From assembly GCF_029277305.1 (NCBI RefSeq), contig NZ_CP119526.1: a DNA stretch of 64,000 bases. One strand, 5' to 3'. The first letter of the stretch is position 1; each line of letters starts with the position of its first letter. The notes beneath the pieces are model-generated. The model made no database searches. It had not been told where the DNA came from and was given only the letters and a program-made list of their open reading frames with translations. Source of the DNA: Guptibacillus hwajinpoensis (GTDB lineage Bacteria; Bacillota; Bacilli; Bacillales; Guptibacillaceae). This document shows, piece by piece, positions 16,876 through 26,069 of the stretch. The translations under genes were made by a program, and so were the position numbers.

Positions 16876-16908
16876 GAACGCTTTAGTAACCTAAGGCGTT
16901 CTTTTTTG
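16876..16908 (+). terminator. Terminator after the nucleosidase-like gene
   Basis: GAACGCTTTAG (16876-16886) pairs with CTAAGGCGTTC (16891-16901), then TTTTTT. Confidence 0.85.
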
Positions 16909-16986
16909 TAAATAATAATTGAGTTGTTTGTTGCTTTTTGAAATAATTGGTAGTGTGATAGAAAGGTCGAAATAACGGAGTGAGGT

Positions 16987-17418
16987 GTGAAGAAAACTAT
17001 GACGATTATTAATCCATCAAACATTGGCGAAACACCATTTCAAAAGCTGCTAGGGCATAATCCAAAAGTGATGGAAGCATGGTCAACTTTAGGGAATGTG
17101 TTAGAAGTAGATGATCTCCTATCAGCTGATTTAAAAGAACAAGTGAGGAGAACATTAGCAGAGAACAATGGGTGTGAATATTGTAAAGCGAAAGGGAAAC
17201 CTGATCCTGATGCATTTGATGAGAAAATCTCTGTTGCGGTAGGGTTTGCAGAAGTATTTAGTAAACAAAACGGAGAAATATCTCCATCTATTATGGAAGT
17301 TGTAAAGCAAAGCTTTTCCGAAGCAGAAATTAGTGAACTACTTGCATTTATTTGTTTCACGACAGCACAACAGCATTTCGGCGCTCTTATGAAATTAGAA
17401 CCTGTTGAAATTGGCTAA
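16987..17418 (+). CDS. Carboxymuconolactone decarboxylase/AhpD-like protein
   Basis: 143 residues, all helical. ENNGCEYCKAKG (60-70) is the AhpD-like redox CxxC with C63 and C66. The His normally found four residues after the second Cys in the E..C..C...H pattern is Gly70 here, so peroxidase-type activity is uncertain. The start is either GTG 16987 or ATG 16999. A 38-codon membrane gene follows 72 bp downstream. Confidence 0.75.
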   Translation: MKKTMTIINPSNIGETPFQKLLGHNPKVMEAWSTLGNVLEVDDLLSADLKEQVRRTLAENNGCEYCKAKGKPDPDAFDEKISVAVGFAEVFSKQNGEISPSIMEVVKQSFSEAEISELLAFICFTTAQQHFGALMKLEPVEIG

Positions 17419-17490
17419 ATAGGATCCGATATTCAGCTCTTCTCGAGAGATACAGTTTCACTCAATAAAGAAAAAAGGAGTTTTTGGATA

Positions 17491-17607
17491 ATGGGCTTAA
17501 TCCTAGCAGTCTTAACGATCTTATCATCTGCTGGTTTTCTCTATTATATGGGGAAATCAGGATACAAGTGGGATTCAGATGAAAAAGGTAATAAAGAAGA
17601 GTCATAA
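17491..17607 (+). CDS. 38-residue single-helix membrane protein
   Basis: ATG 17491 preceded by AAAAAAGGAG (spacing about 10). One hydrophobic helix (about residues 2-21, GLILAVLTILSSAGFLYYMG) followed by a charged tail (KWDSDEKGNKEES). No family recognised. The good ribosome binding site and the terminator directly after support a real gene. Confidence 0.6.
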   Translation: MGLILAVLTILSSAGFLYYMGKSGYKWDSDEKGNKEES

Positions 17608-17621
17608 TTTGAAGATAAAGG

Positions 17622-17655
17622 AAAGGGAACGTCTAGATGACGTTCCCTTTATGTT
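17622..17655. terminator. Bidirectional terminator
   Basis: AAAGGGAACGTC (17622-17633) pairs perfectly with GACGTTCCCTTT (17639-17650), between convergent genes. Confidence 0.82.
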
Positions 17656-18464
17656 TACTTTGCAGCGGGGATTGGAATAGTGGATGAACAGTTTTTGCGA
17701 ATAAATGCGATGGAAGCAGCGTTGAAATTTCGTGGCTTTTCAACGTTACATACATGACCACAATTCTCTATGATAAGATGTTGTGCCTTCTCATCAGTAG
17801 CCGTGTCTTTCAGTAATGGATTTACAAACAGGTGATCTTCTTGCCCTGTTATATAAAGTTTCGCAACATCGATGCTGTTCTTTTGGACGTTTTTATAAGT
17901 TGTTCTAACCTCATGCGCTAATTTATACCACGCAAGAAAGTTACTTCTTTTCATTTTAGCTGCTTCTCGAATAAAGATTCTTCTTGAGCTAGTATGATTG
18001 GATTTAGGCATCATAATATGAGCGAACAACTTATATAGCCACATGTGTGGTACAAACCCCTTCATTACGCTCCCAGTATGAAGCAAGAATAACGAGAATG
18101 GCGTAAATCTGGTAATGCAGCCTCCAAGCACAGCACTCTTCACACGCTCTGGTGCACGTTGTAACATGTGATGAAGCACGACGGAACCAAGAGAAATTCC
18201 TACAATATGGGCTTTTTCAATATTTAGTTTGTTCATAGTCTTTAGGATTTCATTGACTACTAGATTAAAGCTAAACGGCGTTTGGTAACTTGAGGTATCT
18301 GGTGATTTACCGTGACCAGGCAAGTTGATTGCTAGTACATGGAAGTCCTTTTTGTAAGCAGCGATCTGCTTATTAAAGATACCGTAGTTGCCACCAAGCC
18401 CGTGTAATAGAATGATGGGTTCTTTGGAGTTCCCATTGCTTTTGTAATAATGATAATCTAACAT
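17655..18464 (-). CDS. Alpha/beta hydrolase
   Basis: 269 residues, cytoplasmic. Oxyanion LLHGLGG (19-25), nucleophile S91 in VGISLGS, and probable acid and base D210 (TGQEDHLF) and H237 (NCGHVCNVE). LAINLPGHGKS is typical of the MhpC/BioH-type group. The substrate is unknown. Monocistronic; 18465-18647 holds no recognisable gene. Confidence 0.88.
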   Translation of the reverse strand: MLDYHYYKSNGNSKEPIILLHGLGGNYGIFNKQIAAYKKDFHVLAINLPGHGKSPDTSSYQTPFSFNLVVNEILKTMNKLNIEKAHIVGISLGSVVLHHMLQRAPERVKSAVLGGCITRFTPFSLFLLHTGSVMKGFVPHMWLYKLFAHIMMPKSNHTSSRRIFIREAAKMKRSNFLAWYKLAHEVRTTYKNVQKNSIDVAKLYITGQEDHLFVNPLLKDTATDEKAQHLIIENCGHVCNVEKPRNFNAASIAFIRKNCSSTIPIPAAK

Positions 18465-18647
18465 CTATTACTTCCTCTCAATAAAAAAACATAAGTCCAT
18501 TATACGTCCTTTCCTCATGAATGAAAGCCATTTCGCGGTATTTCTTCTATTTGTCGTTTTGTTGTAACAAATAATTTAGTACAGCAGAACGAAAAGAGCA
18601 TGAGACTCCAGGCTCTTGAATACTTTTTTTCATGTTCTAACGTTCTT

Positions 18648-20048
18648 TTAACCTGCAGCTTTTTCCTCTTCTTCCTCTTCATCATCCCATGCTTCAGTAT
18701 CTTTAATGCCAAGTTTAGAAGGATTGAAAACCGGATCTTTCCCTTCTTTACGTTGCTTTTCGTAGTCTCCTAGAACACTCAAAGCGATTTTACCTAATAA
18801 CCCAATTGCTATTAAGTTAATGACAGTCATTAGTGCCATAAATAAATCTGCCATTTTCCATACAAGACTTAAGCTTGAAATCGAACCAATTAATACAAAT
18901 GCCATTGTGGCGATTCGGAAGATAAACAATGCTGTTTTGCTTTCTTTAATAAACTCAATGTTCGTTTCACCATAGTAGTAAGATCCAATAATGGAGCTAA
19001 ACGAAAATAAGAAAATCGCGATTGAGATAAAGATACCAGCCCATCCACCAATATGAGCGTCAAGTGAGTTCTGAAGTAGTTCAATACCTGATACTTCGCC
19101 TGTTTGGAATACAGGAGCAAGCAAGATGATAAACGCTGTAGCTGAACAAACTAAGATTGTGTCCACGAATTCACCTAGTGATTGAATAAGACCCTGTTTT
19201 GCCGGGTGTGAAGTTGTAGAAGTAGCTGCAGCGTTCGGAGCACTACCCATACCAGCTTCATTAGAGAATAATCCTCGTTTCACACCGTTCATAATCGCAG
19301 CACCTATTGCACCGCCAAATGCTTGTTCAAATCCGAAAGCATGTTCAACAATTAATGCAATAACAGAAGGTAATTCGGTGATGTTCATGATTAATACACC
19401 AATCGCAATCAAAAGATATAGTGTCGCCATGACTGGTACAATAACGCTTGATAAGTTCGCAATACGTTGTACTCCACCGAAAATAACTAAACCAGTGATG
19501 GCTGTAATAATTAGTCCCATTACAAGTCGGTTCATTCCAAATGCGTTTTCGAATGCTAATGCAATTGTATTACTTTGAACAGAATTAAAGATTAATCCGA
19601 ATGTGACAGCGATTAACACGGCAAAAATAATACCTAACCATCTAGCTTTAAGACCTTTCTGAATATAATAAGCAGGTCCACCTCGGAATGAAGTAGTTCC
19701 CTTAATTTTGTAGACCTGTGCTAATGTACTTTCAATAAATGCAGTTGCTCCACCAAGAAGGGCGACAATCCACATCCAAAACACCGCACCCGGACCACCT
19801 AACGTGATCGCTACTGCAACACCAGCTAAGTTACCAGTACCAATACGTGTTGCAGCACCAACGCAAAAGGATTTAAAAGGTGAAATATTCTTCGTTCCAT
19901 CTTTGAACTCTGGTTTCTCTGATAGGACACGAATCATTTCTCCGATAAATCGAAATTGTACAAATCATGAAACGATGGTGAAGTAGATTCCAATCCCTAG
20001 TAATCCAGCAATTAAGACATATCCCCATAGTATGCCGTTCCAGGCGTC
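18648..20048 (-). pseudogene. Broken alanine/sodium symporter gene (AGCS family)
   Basis: The open part (ATG 19937 to 18648, 429 codons) encodes most of an AlsT/AGCS carrier: ATRIGTGNLAGVAVAITLGGPGAVFWMW, GGVQRIA, and SNEAGMGSAPNAAA. Upstream in the same frame the family N-terminus continues (WNGILWGYVLIAGLLG, then IGIYFTIVS), then a TGA stop at 19965-19967, then FVQFRFIGEMIRVLS. Relatives usually have a basic residue at this point, so a CGA-to-TGA change is likely. No usable start codon is seen before W, and an in-frame TAA lies further up, so the true N-terminus is also lost. An internal restart at 19937 would lack the first helix. A sequencing error cannot be excluded. Confidence 0.75.
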
Positions 20049-20118
20049 AGAATTGGAGCGAAACTTGGCGGAAGGTAACTGTACTAGAGTAATAAAAGAG
20101 AGGTATTATGCCCTTACC

Positions 20119-20155
20119 ACAACAAAATCCCCTCCAATATCGAGAGGGGATTTGT
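20119..20155 (-). terminator. Terminator after the choice-of-anchor I gene
   Basis: AAATCCCCTC pairs with GAGGGGATTT (20025 region excluded; arms at 20125-20134 and 20144-20153). On the minus strand it is followed by TTGTTGT. Confidence 0.7.
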
Positions 20156-20182
20156 TAAATGGAACTCTATTAATCTATACTT

Positions 20183-22033
20183 CTACTTATTAGTTTCTTC
20201 TACTTCATGACTCTCACCATTATAGCTGTTAAACTGCTTAATCCCCAATTTTTCATATACGTATTTAATCCATTCAGGTACGTTGTTTTTTTCTACTTTA
20301 GTAACGACAGAAGCTGTTTCTTCTCTAACAGTACCTGCGAGTTTCTTTTCGACAGATAAGTTTTCAACCTCGTAAGCAGCAACCGTACCACTCACTTCAT
20401 GAGCAGCAAGAAGCATCGCCTTCCCCCTTGGACTATCTTCTGCTGCTATGAATTTGAGTCCTTCAGGAGCACTATCTCCTTTCACAGACCCATCTTCAGA
20501 GGAAAAGTCACGACTCGTAAAATACGTGACGAACTGAGGCTTTTCAGGGTTATCAATATCATATACCATGATCCCGCCCTGACGTTCTAGTCCTATAAAG
20601 GCATACTGCTTTCCATTAATTTCGCCAACTTCAGCGGTCTCTGGCTCGGGTCCTTTGTCATCACTACGGTCTTTAAACACATTATTATCATTACTTGAAT
20701 TAAAGTTACTCGGCAATGCCTGAGACGTAATTCTCTCAAACTCATCACCGCTATCATAGAGCTGTTCGAATTCCTCTGTTTCATAGACCGAAAAGGAGCG
20801 ACCTCCGTAGCTATAAAGAGCTTCATATTCTCCATTTTTATTTAATCCATTGGCTGTTGTTACTTTTAATCTTCCAAGCTGTTCCTCATTCCATAAGCCG
20901 TCCTTCAACAGTTGATCGAGCTGTTTCTGAGTAAAGCCTTTATAATGATCTGCATCTAATTTAATGGAGTGGCCTGTGTCTCTCTCCAGATCAGCCACTC
21001 GAGTTTCCTCAGAATAGCCAGTGTAATCTCTTGAATCGCCTTCGTTTGGCGTGATGATGTAATTTTCTCCTTCTACTGTGTAAAGCACAATTCCATCGGG
21101 TTGATACATGCCAAGAACAGGCAATGGTTTACTATCAACCTCATCCGATTTATTAGATGCATCTAGTCCATTCCCTTCAATGGAATGATCCTTGAAGCCG
21201 AGGCTATTCACACTTGTGAATGTTTGTGTTTCTAAGTCAAGCTCTGCAATCGCATTATTTTCTTGCAGAGAAATATAGGCTTTTTGATTGTCGGGGGTTA
21301 CCTGAATGTATTCAGGTTCAAAATCTTGAGCAGGTGTAGCATCAGGACTGAACACACGAACATTCTCATCGATCTTTTTCTCATCGAGAGAGCTAAATTC
21401 AACTGTGTTTACACTCGCGTTCTCAGCTCCTTTGCTTACGTCGACGATGGAAACACTCCCTTCAGGATCAACGGAGTAGTCATCCTTCGGTTCTCCTTCA
21501 TTTGCAACAATAAGCTGTTTTCCATTAGGTGAAAATGTCACCATATCTGGTAATGAGTCTACTTCATAAGCTTTGATGAATTCCCCATTTGTTTGAAATA
21601 GAGCGACCATTCCTTTAGCTGTTTTCTCCTCAGCGGGGATCGCTACAGCAACGTATTCTGAAGTCGGATGGACAGCAACACTGGTTAAATCACCAGGGAC
21701 AAATGACCCTAGGTCAATGTCTTTCAAAAAGACTTTCTTATAAAGTGGGATTTTACTATTTTCAGTAGTAGAGGATAGATCAAGAATATCTAAAGATTGA
21801 TCAGCTCCGTTTACAACAAAAGTACGCTGATGCTTTTTATCGTAATCAACTATTTCTGCTCCACCTTCATCAAGTGCTGCTTCGCTTTTATATCTTCCAA
21901 CGAGTGAAATGGACATTTCCTCTTGGTCTGAATAGATAGTAAGCTGTTCCTTCTCAGCAGATGAAGATGATGGATAACCTGAAATGAGTGATAGAGATAC
22001 AATTGTGGCGAGTGCGAGTGGTGTTTTTTTCAA
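20183..22033 (-). CDS. Secreted choice-of-anchor I family beta-propeller protein
   Basis: 616 residues with a signal peptide (about 1-26, ending SSSSA). The body has repeated propeller-type blades (DQSLDILDL, VAVHPTSEYVAVA, VTFSPNGKQLIVANEGEPKDDY, YIITPNEGDSRDY, ISLQENNAIAELDL). This is the family named choice-of-anchor I, related to eukaryotic mesenchyme-specific glycoproteins and often found next to phosphatases. The function is unknown; it is probably a cell-surface or secreted binding protein. The C-terminal 50 residues (VPEWIKYVYEKLGI) replace the usual anchor, and no LPxTG or membrane helix is seen. Confidence 0.82.
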   Translation of the reverse strand: MKKTPLALATIVSLSLISGYPSSSSAEKEQLTIYSDQEEMSISLVGRYKSEAALDEGGAEIVDYDKKHQRTFVVNGADQSLDILDLSSTTENSKIPLYKKVFLKDIDLGSFVPGDLTSVAVHPTSEYVAVAIPAEEKTAKGMVALFQTNGEFIKAYEVDSLPDMVTFSPNGKQLIVANEGEPKDDYSVDPEGSVSIVDVSKGAENASVNTVEFSSLDEKKIDENVRVFSPDATPAQDFEPEYIQVTPDNQKAYISLQENNAIAELDLETQTFTSVNSLGFKDHSIEGNGLDASNKSDEVDSKPLPVLGMYQPDGIVLYTVEGENYIITPNEGDSRDYTGYSEETRVADLERDTGHSIKLDADHYKGFTQKQLDQLLKDGLWNEEQLGRLKVTTANGLNKNGEYEALYSYGGRSFSVYETEEFEQLYDSGDEFERITSQALPSNFNSSNDNNVFKDRSDDKGPEPETAEVGEINGKQYAFIGLERQGGIMVYDIDNPEKPQFVTYFTSRDFSSEDGSVKGDSAPEGLKFIAAEDSPRGKAMLLAAHEVSGTVAAYEVENLSVEKKLAGTVREETASVVTKVEKNNVPEWIKYVYEKLGIKQFNSYNGESHEVEETNK

Positions 22034-22124
22034 TGTTTTTCCTCCCTGTTGTTACGTATATTCCATACACTGAAGGAAGATTGTTTAGAGAGTAATAGAT
22101 TTTTCTTAACAAACTGTAAAATTC

Positions 22125-22176
22125 TATACAAAACTAATGGTATTAGTTATAATGAGATGAAACTAATACCATTAGT
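22125..22176 (+). promoter_or_regulatory. Promoter with two palindromic operators for the MBL/TetR operon
   Basis: TATACA (22125-22130), 17-bp spacer, TATAAT (22148-22153). ACTAATGGTATTAGT (22133-22147) fills the spacer and ACTAATACCATTAGT (22162-22176) lies just past the -10. Both are perfect 6-3-6 palindromes and are inverted copies of each other, 29 bp centre to centre. This is the expected autoregulatory site of the TetR protein encoded by the second gene. Confidence 0.85.
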
Positions 22177-22191
22177 TTAGGGGGAGAATGA

Positions 22192-22911
22192 ATGAGAATA
22201 ACACATAAACAAACGGTCTATCAGTTATCTTTCATGGCAAAGTGGTTTCCTGTTAATTGTTATTTCGTAGAAGAAGAAAATAGTTTAACACTCATTGATA
22301 CTGCACTACCTTTTAGTAAAAGAGCTATTCTAGAAACGGCTAAACAAATTGGAAAGCCCATTAAACGAGTTGTCTTAACGCATGTTCATAGTGATCATAT
22401 TGGTTCTCTCGATGGTTTGAAAGCTGATTTGCCTGAAGTGGAAATCTTCTTACCCGAACGCGAGTTGAAGCTGTTACATGGTGATATGACACTTGAACCT
22501 GGTGAAGGGAATTTACCTGTTAAAGGTGGAGTTCCAAGAAATAGTAAGACTCAGCCCGATACGCTTCTGAAGGAAGGTGATCGTATTGGATCACTTGTTG
22601 CGATTGCAGCACCTGGACATACCCCTGGGATGATGGCGTTCCTAGATGTAAGAAACAACATCTTACTTGCTGGTGATGCAATGCAAACGAGAGGAGGGAT
22701 CGCGGTCGCGGGCGATCTTCGTTTTCGATTTCCTTTTCCTGCACTTGCGACGTGGGATAAAGAACGTGCTATAGCTTCTGTTGAAAAACTTCTTACTTAT
22801 CGTCCAACTATTATAGGTGTGGGGCATGGTGATTTTCTATATGAGCCAGAAAGTAAGGTGAAGCATGCGATTGTAAAGGCCAAAAAAGCTATTGGAGTGA
22901 GAATGAAGTGA
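22192..22911 (+). CDS. MBL-fold metallo-hydrolase
   Basis: 239 residues, metallo-beta-lactamase fold. The metal motif THVHSDHIG (63-71) is intact, followed by APGHTPGM and LLAGDAMQ with the further His and Asp ligands, and GVGHGDF near the end. No signal peptide. The substrate is unknown. The GGGGGAG site and the operators place it under the downstream TetR regulator, whose gene overlaps its last four bases. Confidence 0.9.
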   Translation: MRITHKQTVYQLSFMAKWFPVNCYFVEEENSLTLIDTALPFSKRAILETAKQIGKPIKRVVLTHVHSDHIGSLDGLKADLPEVEIFLPERELKLLHGDMTLEPGEGNLPVKGGVPRNSKTQPDTLLKEGDRIGSLVAIAAPGHTPGMMAFLDVRNNILLAGDAMQTRGGIAVAGDLRFRFPFPALATWDKERAIASVEKLLTYRPTIIGVGHGDFLYEPESKVKHAIVKAKKAIGVRMK

Positions 22912-23474
22912 CGGCAAGAGGATTATCCAAAGATCTTATAATTAAAGAAGCGATGGGAATTGCAGAGAAAGATGGAGCAACTGCCGTTACAATGGCAACG
23001 CTCGCTAGAAGGTTAGCGATTAAACCGCCTTCCCTTTATAACCATTTCAAAAGTCTTGATGAAATTAAAAAAGCGGTAGCCATTGCTGCGCTTAATGAGT
23101 TTCTTCATTGGTTGGAGGAAAGTATGGTGAGCAACGTAAGTGGAAAAGAAGCCATTCATGCTCTTTCAAAAGCGTACGTTTCGTTTGCACAAGAGCATCC
23201 TGGCAAGTACGATTGTTCATTTCTCGCACCAAATCCGCTTGATCAAGAAGTCCAAACAGCAGGGGAGGGTATCGTTCAATTAACAATGAAAACATTGAGC
23301 GATTTTGCTCTTGATGAAGTTGAAAAAGTGCACATGGTAAGAGGACTTAGAAGTTTGCTTCATGGTCTTGTTGATCTTGAACGGAGAAGTGGATTTCAGC
23401 TTTCGGTCAATTTGGAAGAGTCACGGAAAGTGGTTGTTGAGACGTATGTAAGTGGGCTAGAGAAGTTCGATTAA
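22908..23474 (+). CDS. TetR/AcrR family repressor
   Basis: 188 residues starting at GTG 22908, which overlaps the MBL stop codon (GTGA), so translation is coupled. The N-terminal helix-turn-helix is clear (AVTMATLARRLAIKPPSLYNHFKSLDEIKKAV). The C-terminal domain belongs to the TetR_C group with a short ligand pocket. It most likely represses its own operon at 22133-22176, with relief by a substrate of the hydrolase (inference). Confidence 0.92.
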   Translation: MTARGLSKDLIIKEAMGIAEKDGATAVTMATLARRLAIKPPSLYNHFKSLDEIKKAVAIAALNEFLHWLEESMVSNVSGKEAIHALSKAYVSFAQEHPGKYDCSFLAPNPLDQEVQTAGEGIVQLTMKTLSDFALDEVEKVHMVRGLRSLLHGLVDLERRSGFQLSVNLEESRKVVVETYVSGLEKFD

Positions 23475-23530
23475 TAAAAATATCCGCTCTTTCTTCATTG
23501 AAGAGCGGATATTAACTTCATATTGAGTTG

Positions 23531-24364
23531 TTAATTCGTTCCCATCGAAATGGCTCCTGCGAGGTTTGAGGTAATATTAATTCCGCCAAAGTCGATACCT
23601 AATTGAACGGCAGTTTGTGCAATTTCTGGGCGTAGCCCTGACAGTGTTGTCGTTACACCAATTAATTTCAGTCCGTTAATGAGTTGAAAGATTTGTTGAG
23701 CGACAAGGGTATCAACAAGATAAACACCAGATAGGTCGATGAACAGATGATCAACTTTTTTGGTTGTGCATCCTTCTAGTGTATTTTCTAGAATAGCGCT
23801 TGCTCGATCAGAATCAATATCTCCTACCAACGGTAACAACGCTTTACCTTCTGGAAGATCGATAAGAGGTGAGCTCAAGTCATTAATCGTTTGCTGTTGC
23901 TCCTCGATACGCTCGTTAAGGTGATTGGTTTTCTCCTCTACAACGCGCGTCATCACAACATCAATGGCTTCAATTACGGCATACTTCCAAACATCAATTA
24001 ATTCTTGGGAGGGAGGAGCACTTAGTGAATCAACATATTCTTTAATAAACCCCATGTATTGTTCACGTACACGTAGAAATTCTCTCATAATGAGGTGTGT
24101 GGGTGTATTTAAATGTTCTGGATCTCTTCCAATCTCAATAACCCACTCATCGAATTCTTTGAAAAATGCTTCTTTTTCCATAACGAATATTTTGCATAAG
24201 TGCTGATGAAATTCAAAATTTTGAGCTTTCAAATTACGAATAACGTTAGGATCAGTTGAAGCGTATACTCCTGATCCGGTTTTATCTAATGATTCATACC
24301 ATTCTTCGGTAAGTTGCTCTGCTCTATTTAATAAAAATTCATGAAGTTGTTTGTTTCGTTGCAT
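23531..24364 (-). CDS. RsbR-type STAS-domain stressosome protein
   Basis: 277 residues. A non-haem globin-like N-terminal domain (1-150) joins a coiled linker and a C-terminal STAS domain (about 165-275) with LPLVGDIDSDRA, DLSGVYLVDTLVAQQ and TTLSGLRPEIAQTAVQLGID. T219 in VDTLVA matches one threonine phosphorylated by RsbT in RsbR proteins. The second site region reads LSSP (163-166). No rsbS, rsbT or rsbU is adjacent, so this is a dispersed paralogue feeding the SigB pathway (family knowledge). Confidence 0.9.
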   Translation of the reverse strand: MQRNKQLHEFLLNRAEQLTEEWYESLDKTGSGVYASTDPNVIRNLKAQNFEFHQHLCKIFVMEKEAFFKEFDEWVIEIGRDPEHLNTPTHLIMREFLRVREQYMGFIKEYVDSLSAPPSQELIDVWKYAVIEAIDVVMTRVVEEKTNHLNERIEEQQQTINDLSSPLIDLPEGKALLPLVGDIDSDRASAILENTLEGCTTKKVDHLFIDLSGVYLVDTLVAQQIFQLINGLKLIGVTTTLSGLRPEIAQTAVQLGIDFGGINITSNLAGAISMGTN

Positions 24365-24561
24365 TAAAGGATATCCTCCTATTCAAGACTAATGGCTGAC
24401 AATTTGATATGAATAAGTATACCATTATTTATTAAGGGAGGTGACGAATAGAGAACATTGGAGGGGAACAAATAGTTAACTTTATTAATAGAAGGAAGAG
24501 ATTAATCTTGAGGAAACTGCTATAGGAAAGGAACTAGCAAGTGTTCGAAGGGTCATTTTTT

Positions 24562-24828
24562 TCACCTAACGCTGATTACATATGATTTTGTAAGATCAAG
24601 GCAGAGTTTTGTGATGGAAATGGAGATGTGTTTCTCTTTGTTGAGGATCTCAGGAGATGACCAAATCGCACGAAAAAGTTGAGTAATAATCTTCTCATGA
24701 TCGACCGGATCGATGTCACTTTTGGCTATCATTCGCTGGATGTGATGGATGTAGTTATCGTAAAGTTCATTCATGCAATCTCTGTCTTTGTCCATTAGTC
24801 GCTGAATGACACCATTTTTATTTTGCAT
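24562..24828 (-). CDS. Short protein resembling sigma factor region 2
   Basis: 88 residues from ATG 24828, with GAGGAGAT six bases upstream. VIQRLMDKDRDCMNELYDNYIHHIQRMI followed by HEKIITQLFRAIWSSPEI resembles ECF sigma region 2 (L..D..AF..LY..Y, then E.I.Q..F..IW). Region 4 is absent and the protein ends after 88 residues. It might be a sigma-derived modulator or a decayed sigma gene. It lies upstream of the RsbR paralogue on the same strand (197-bp gap). Confidence 0.6.
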   Translation of the reverse strand: MQNKNGVIQRLMDKDRDCMNELYDNYIHHIQRMIAKSDIDPVDHEKIITQLFRAIWSSPEILNKEKHISISITKLCLDLTKSYVISVR

Positions 24829-24973
24829 GTAGTAATCTCCTCGTAGTAGAAGTAATATTACTGTAATTCCACGGTAAACCTTATTTCAAACTCATACTTC
24901 TCGGATTCGAAGTATTTAGTAGACGATAGCGTGTTTTTAATAAGGTTTCTCAAAAAAATAGATTGCTTATAGT

Positions 24974-25178
24974 TGTAAGCGCTTGCTATAGTTAACAAAG
25001 GAGATATGTGGAAAGGAGATCGTGAGTATGTGTGGATAAATCCTGTAATGGTGAATGAATTGAATCGTCCTATTTCTGCAAAGGGATAGGTCTGTCATTT
25101 TACTACCAGTACAGGGAATGCCGCGTTCATGATTGATAAACGACGAGGGCAGGCGCCTAATAGGGGTCTGTCTTTTTC
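24974..25178 (+). other. Gap 24829-25233 with cre-like site, tiny ORF and terminator
   Basis: A CcpA-like palindrome TGTAAGCGCTTGCT (24974-24987) matches 12 of 14 cre positions. AAAGGAG then precedes a 27-codon frame (ATG 25006 to TAG 25089, beginning MWKGDREYVW), with only two bases between site and ATG. An imperfect hairpin (CAGGCGCC/GGGGTCTG) with TCTTTTT follows at 25152-25178. Together these could be a short transcript. Nothing else is recognisable in the gap. Confidence 0.3.
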
Positions 25179-25233
25179 AGTATCATCTCCTTTCATTGTG
25201 GTCACCGTATTCCTTCATAAGGAGGAAGAATAA

Positions 25234-26016
25234 GTGAGTAAACGAATAAAGAATCAACTAGCGATCGTAACAGGTGCTAGCCGTCCTAAAGGGATAGGTG
25301 CTGCCATTTGTCGTGAGTTAGCTAGCAACGGGTTTGACATCTTTTTCACACATTTAACTAGATACGATCAAAACACTGGGTATGAAGATGCTAATCATAA
25401 CTTTGCAGAGAACTTTAAACATGAATTACGTAACTATGGTGTAAAAGCTGAATCGATGGAGCTCGATTTAAGTGATCGTGATGCACCAAAGCGACTTCTA
25501 GATGAAGTGGAAAAGATGCCTAGTCAGCTATCGATTCTAGTAAATAACGCAACATTTTGTGTAGAGGTTAGTCATGAAGAAGTAACAATGGAACTGTTTG
25601 ATCATCATTGTGCAGTTAACGTAACAGGAACATGCATGTTAACAGTAGAGTTTGCAAAGCAGCTCAAGAAAGAACAACACAGTGGTAGAATTGTGAATTT
25701 TGTATCCGGTCAAGATAAGAGTCCACAACCTGGAAACATTGCATACATTACGACAAAAGGAGCCCTTTCTGCTTTTACAACATCCCTTGCAACTGAACTT
25801 GCCTCGTCACATATTACGGTTAATGCGATTGATCCAGGCCCGACTGACTCAGGGTGTATGGATAAGCAAACCCAAGATTTCTTAAAACAGAAATTCCCCA
25901 CCGGTCGTATTGGGACTCCTGAAGATGCTGCACGTCTTGTAAGCTTTCTTGTGAGCGATGCTGCTAGATGGGTAACAGGACAGATTATCCATTCAGACGG
26001 TGGATTCTGGGATTGA
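25234..26016 (+). CDS. SDR family oxidoreductase
   Basis: 260 residues from GTG 25234 with AAGGAGGAAG upstream. Cofactor motif TGASRPKGIG (13-22), NNA (104-106), catalytic S158, Y171 and K175 (YITTK), and the classical ending PTDSG...GQIIHSDGGF. The sequence RPKGIG is the FabG-like variant seen in drug- or antibiotic-related reductases. Substrate unknown. Convergent terminator at 26036. Confidence 0.92.
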   Translation: MSKRIKNQLAIVTGASRPKGIGAAICRELASNGFDIFFTHLTRYDQNTGYEDANHNFAENFKHELRNYGVKAESMELDLSDRDAPKRLLDEVEKMPSQLSILVNNATFCVEVSHEEVTMELFDHHCAVNVTGTCMLTVEFAKQLKKEQHSGRIVNFVSGQDKSPQPGNIAYITTKGALSAFTTSLATELASSHITVNAIDPGPTDSGCMDKQTQDFLKQKFPTGRIGTPEDAARLVSFLVSDAARWVTGQIIHSDGGFWD

Positions 26017-26035
26017 CTAAAGTAATAGGAAATAA

Positions 26036-26069
26036 AGAAGAAGCGTGCTGGCTACCAGCACGCTTCTTT
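26036..26069. terminator. Bidirectional terminator
   Basis: AAGCGTGCTGG (26041-26051) pairs perfectly with CCAGCACGCTT (26055-26065). It serves the SDR and exchanger genes. Confidence 0.88.

Noticed and set aside
16305..17360. Minus-strand frames opposite the nucleosidase-like and AhpD-like genes
   Set aside because: Shadows of well-supported plus-strand genes with clear domains and start sites.
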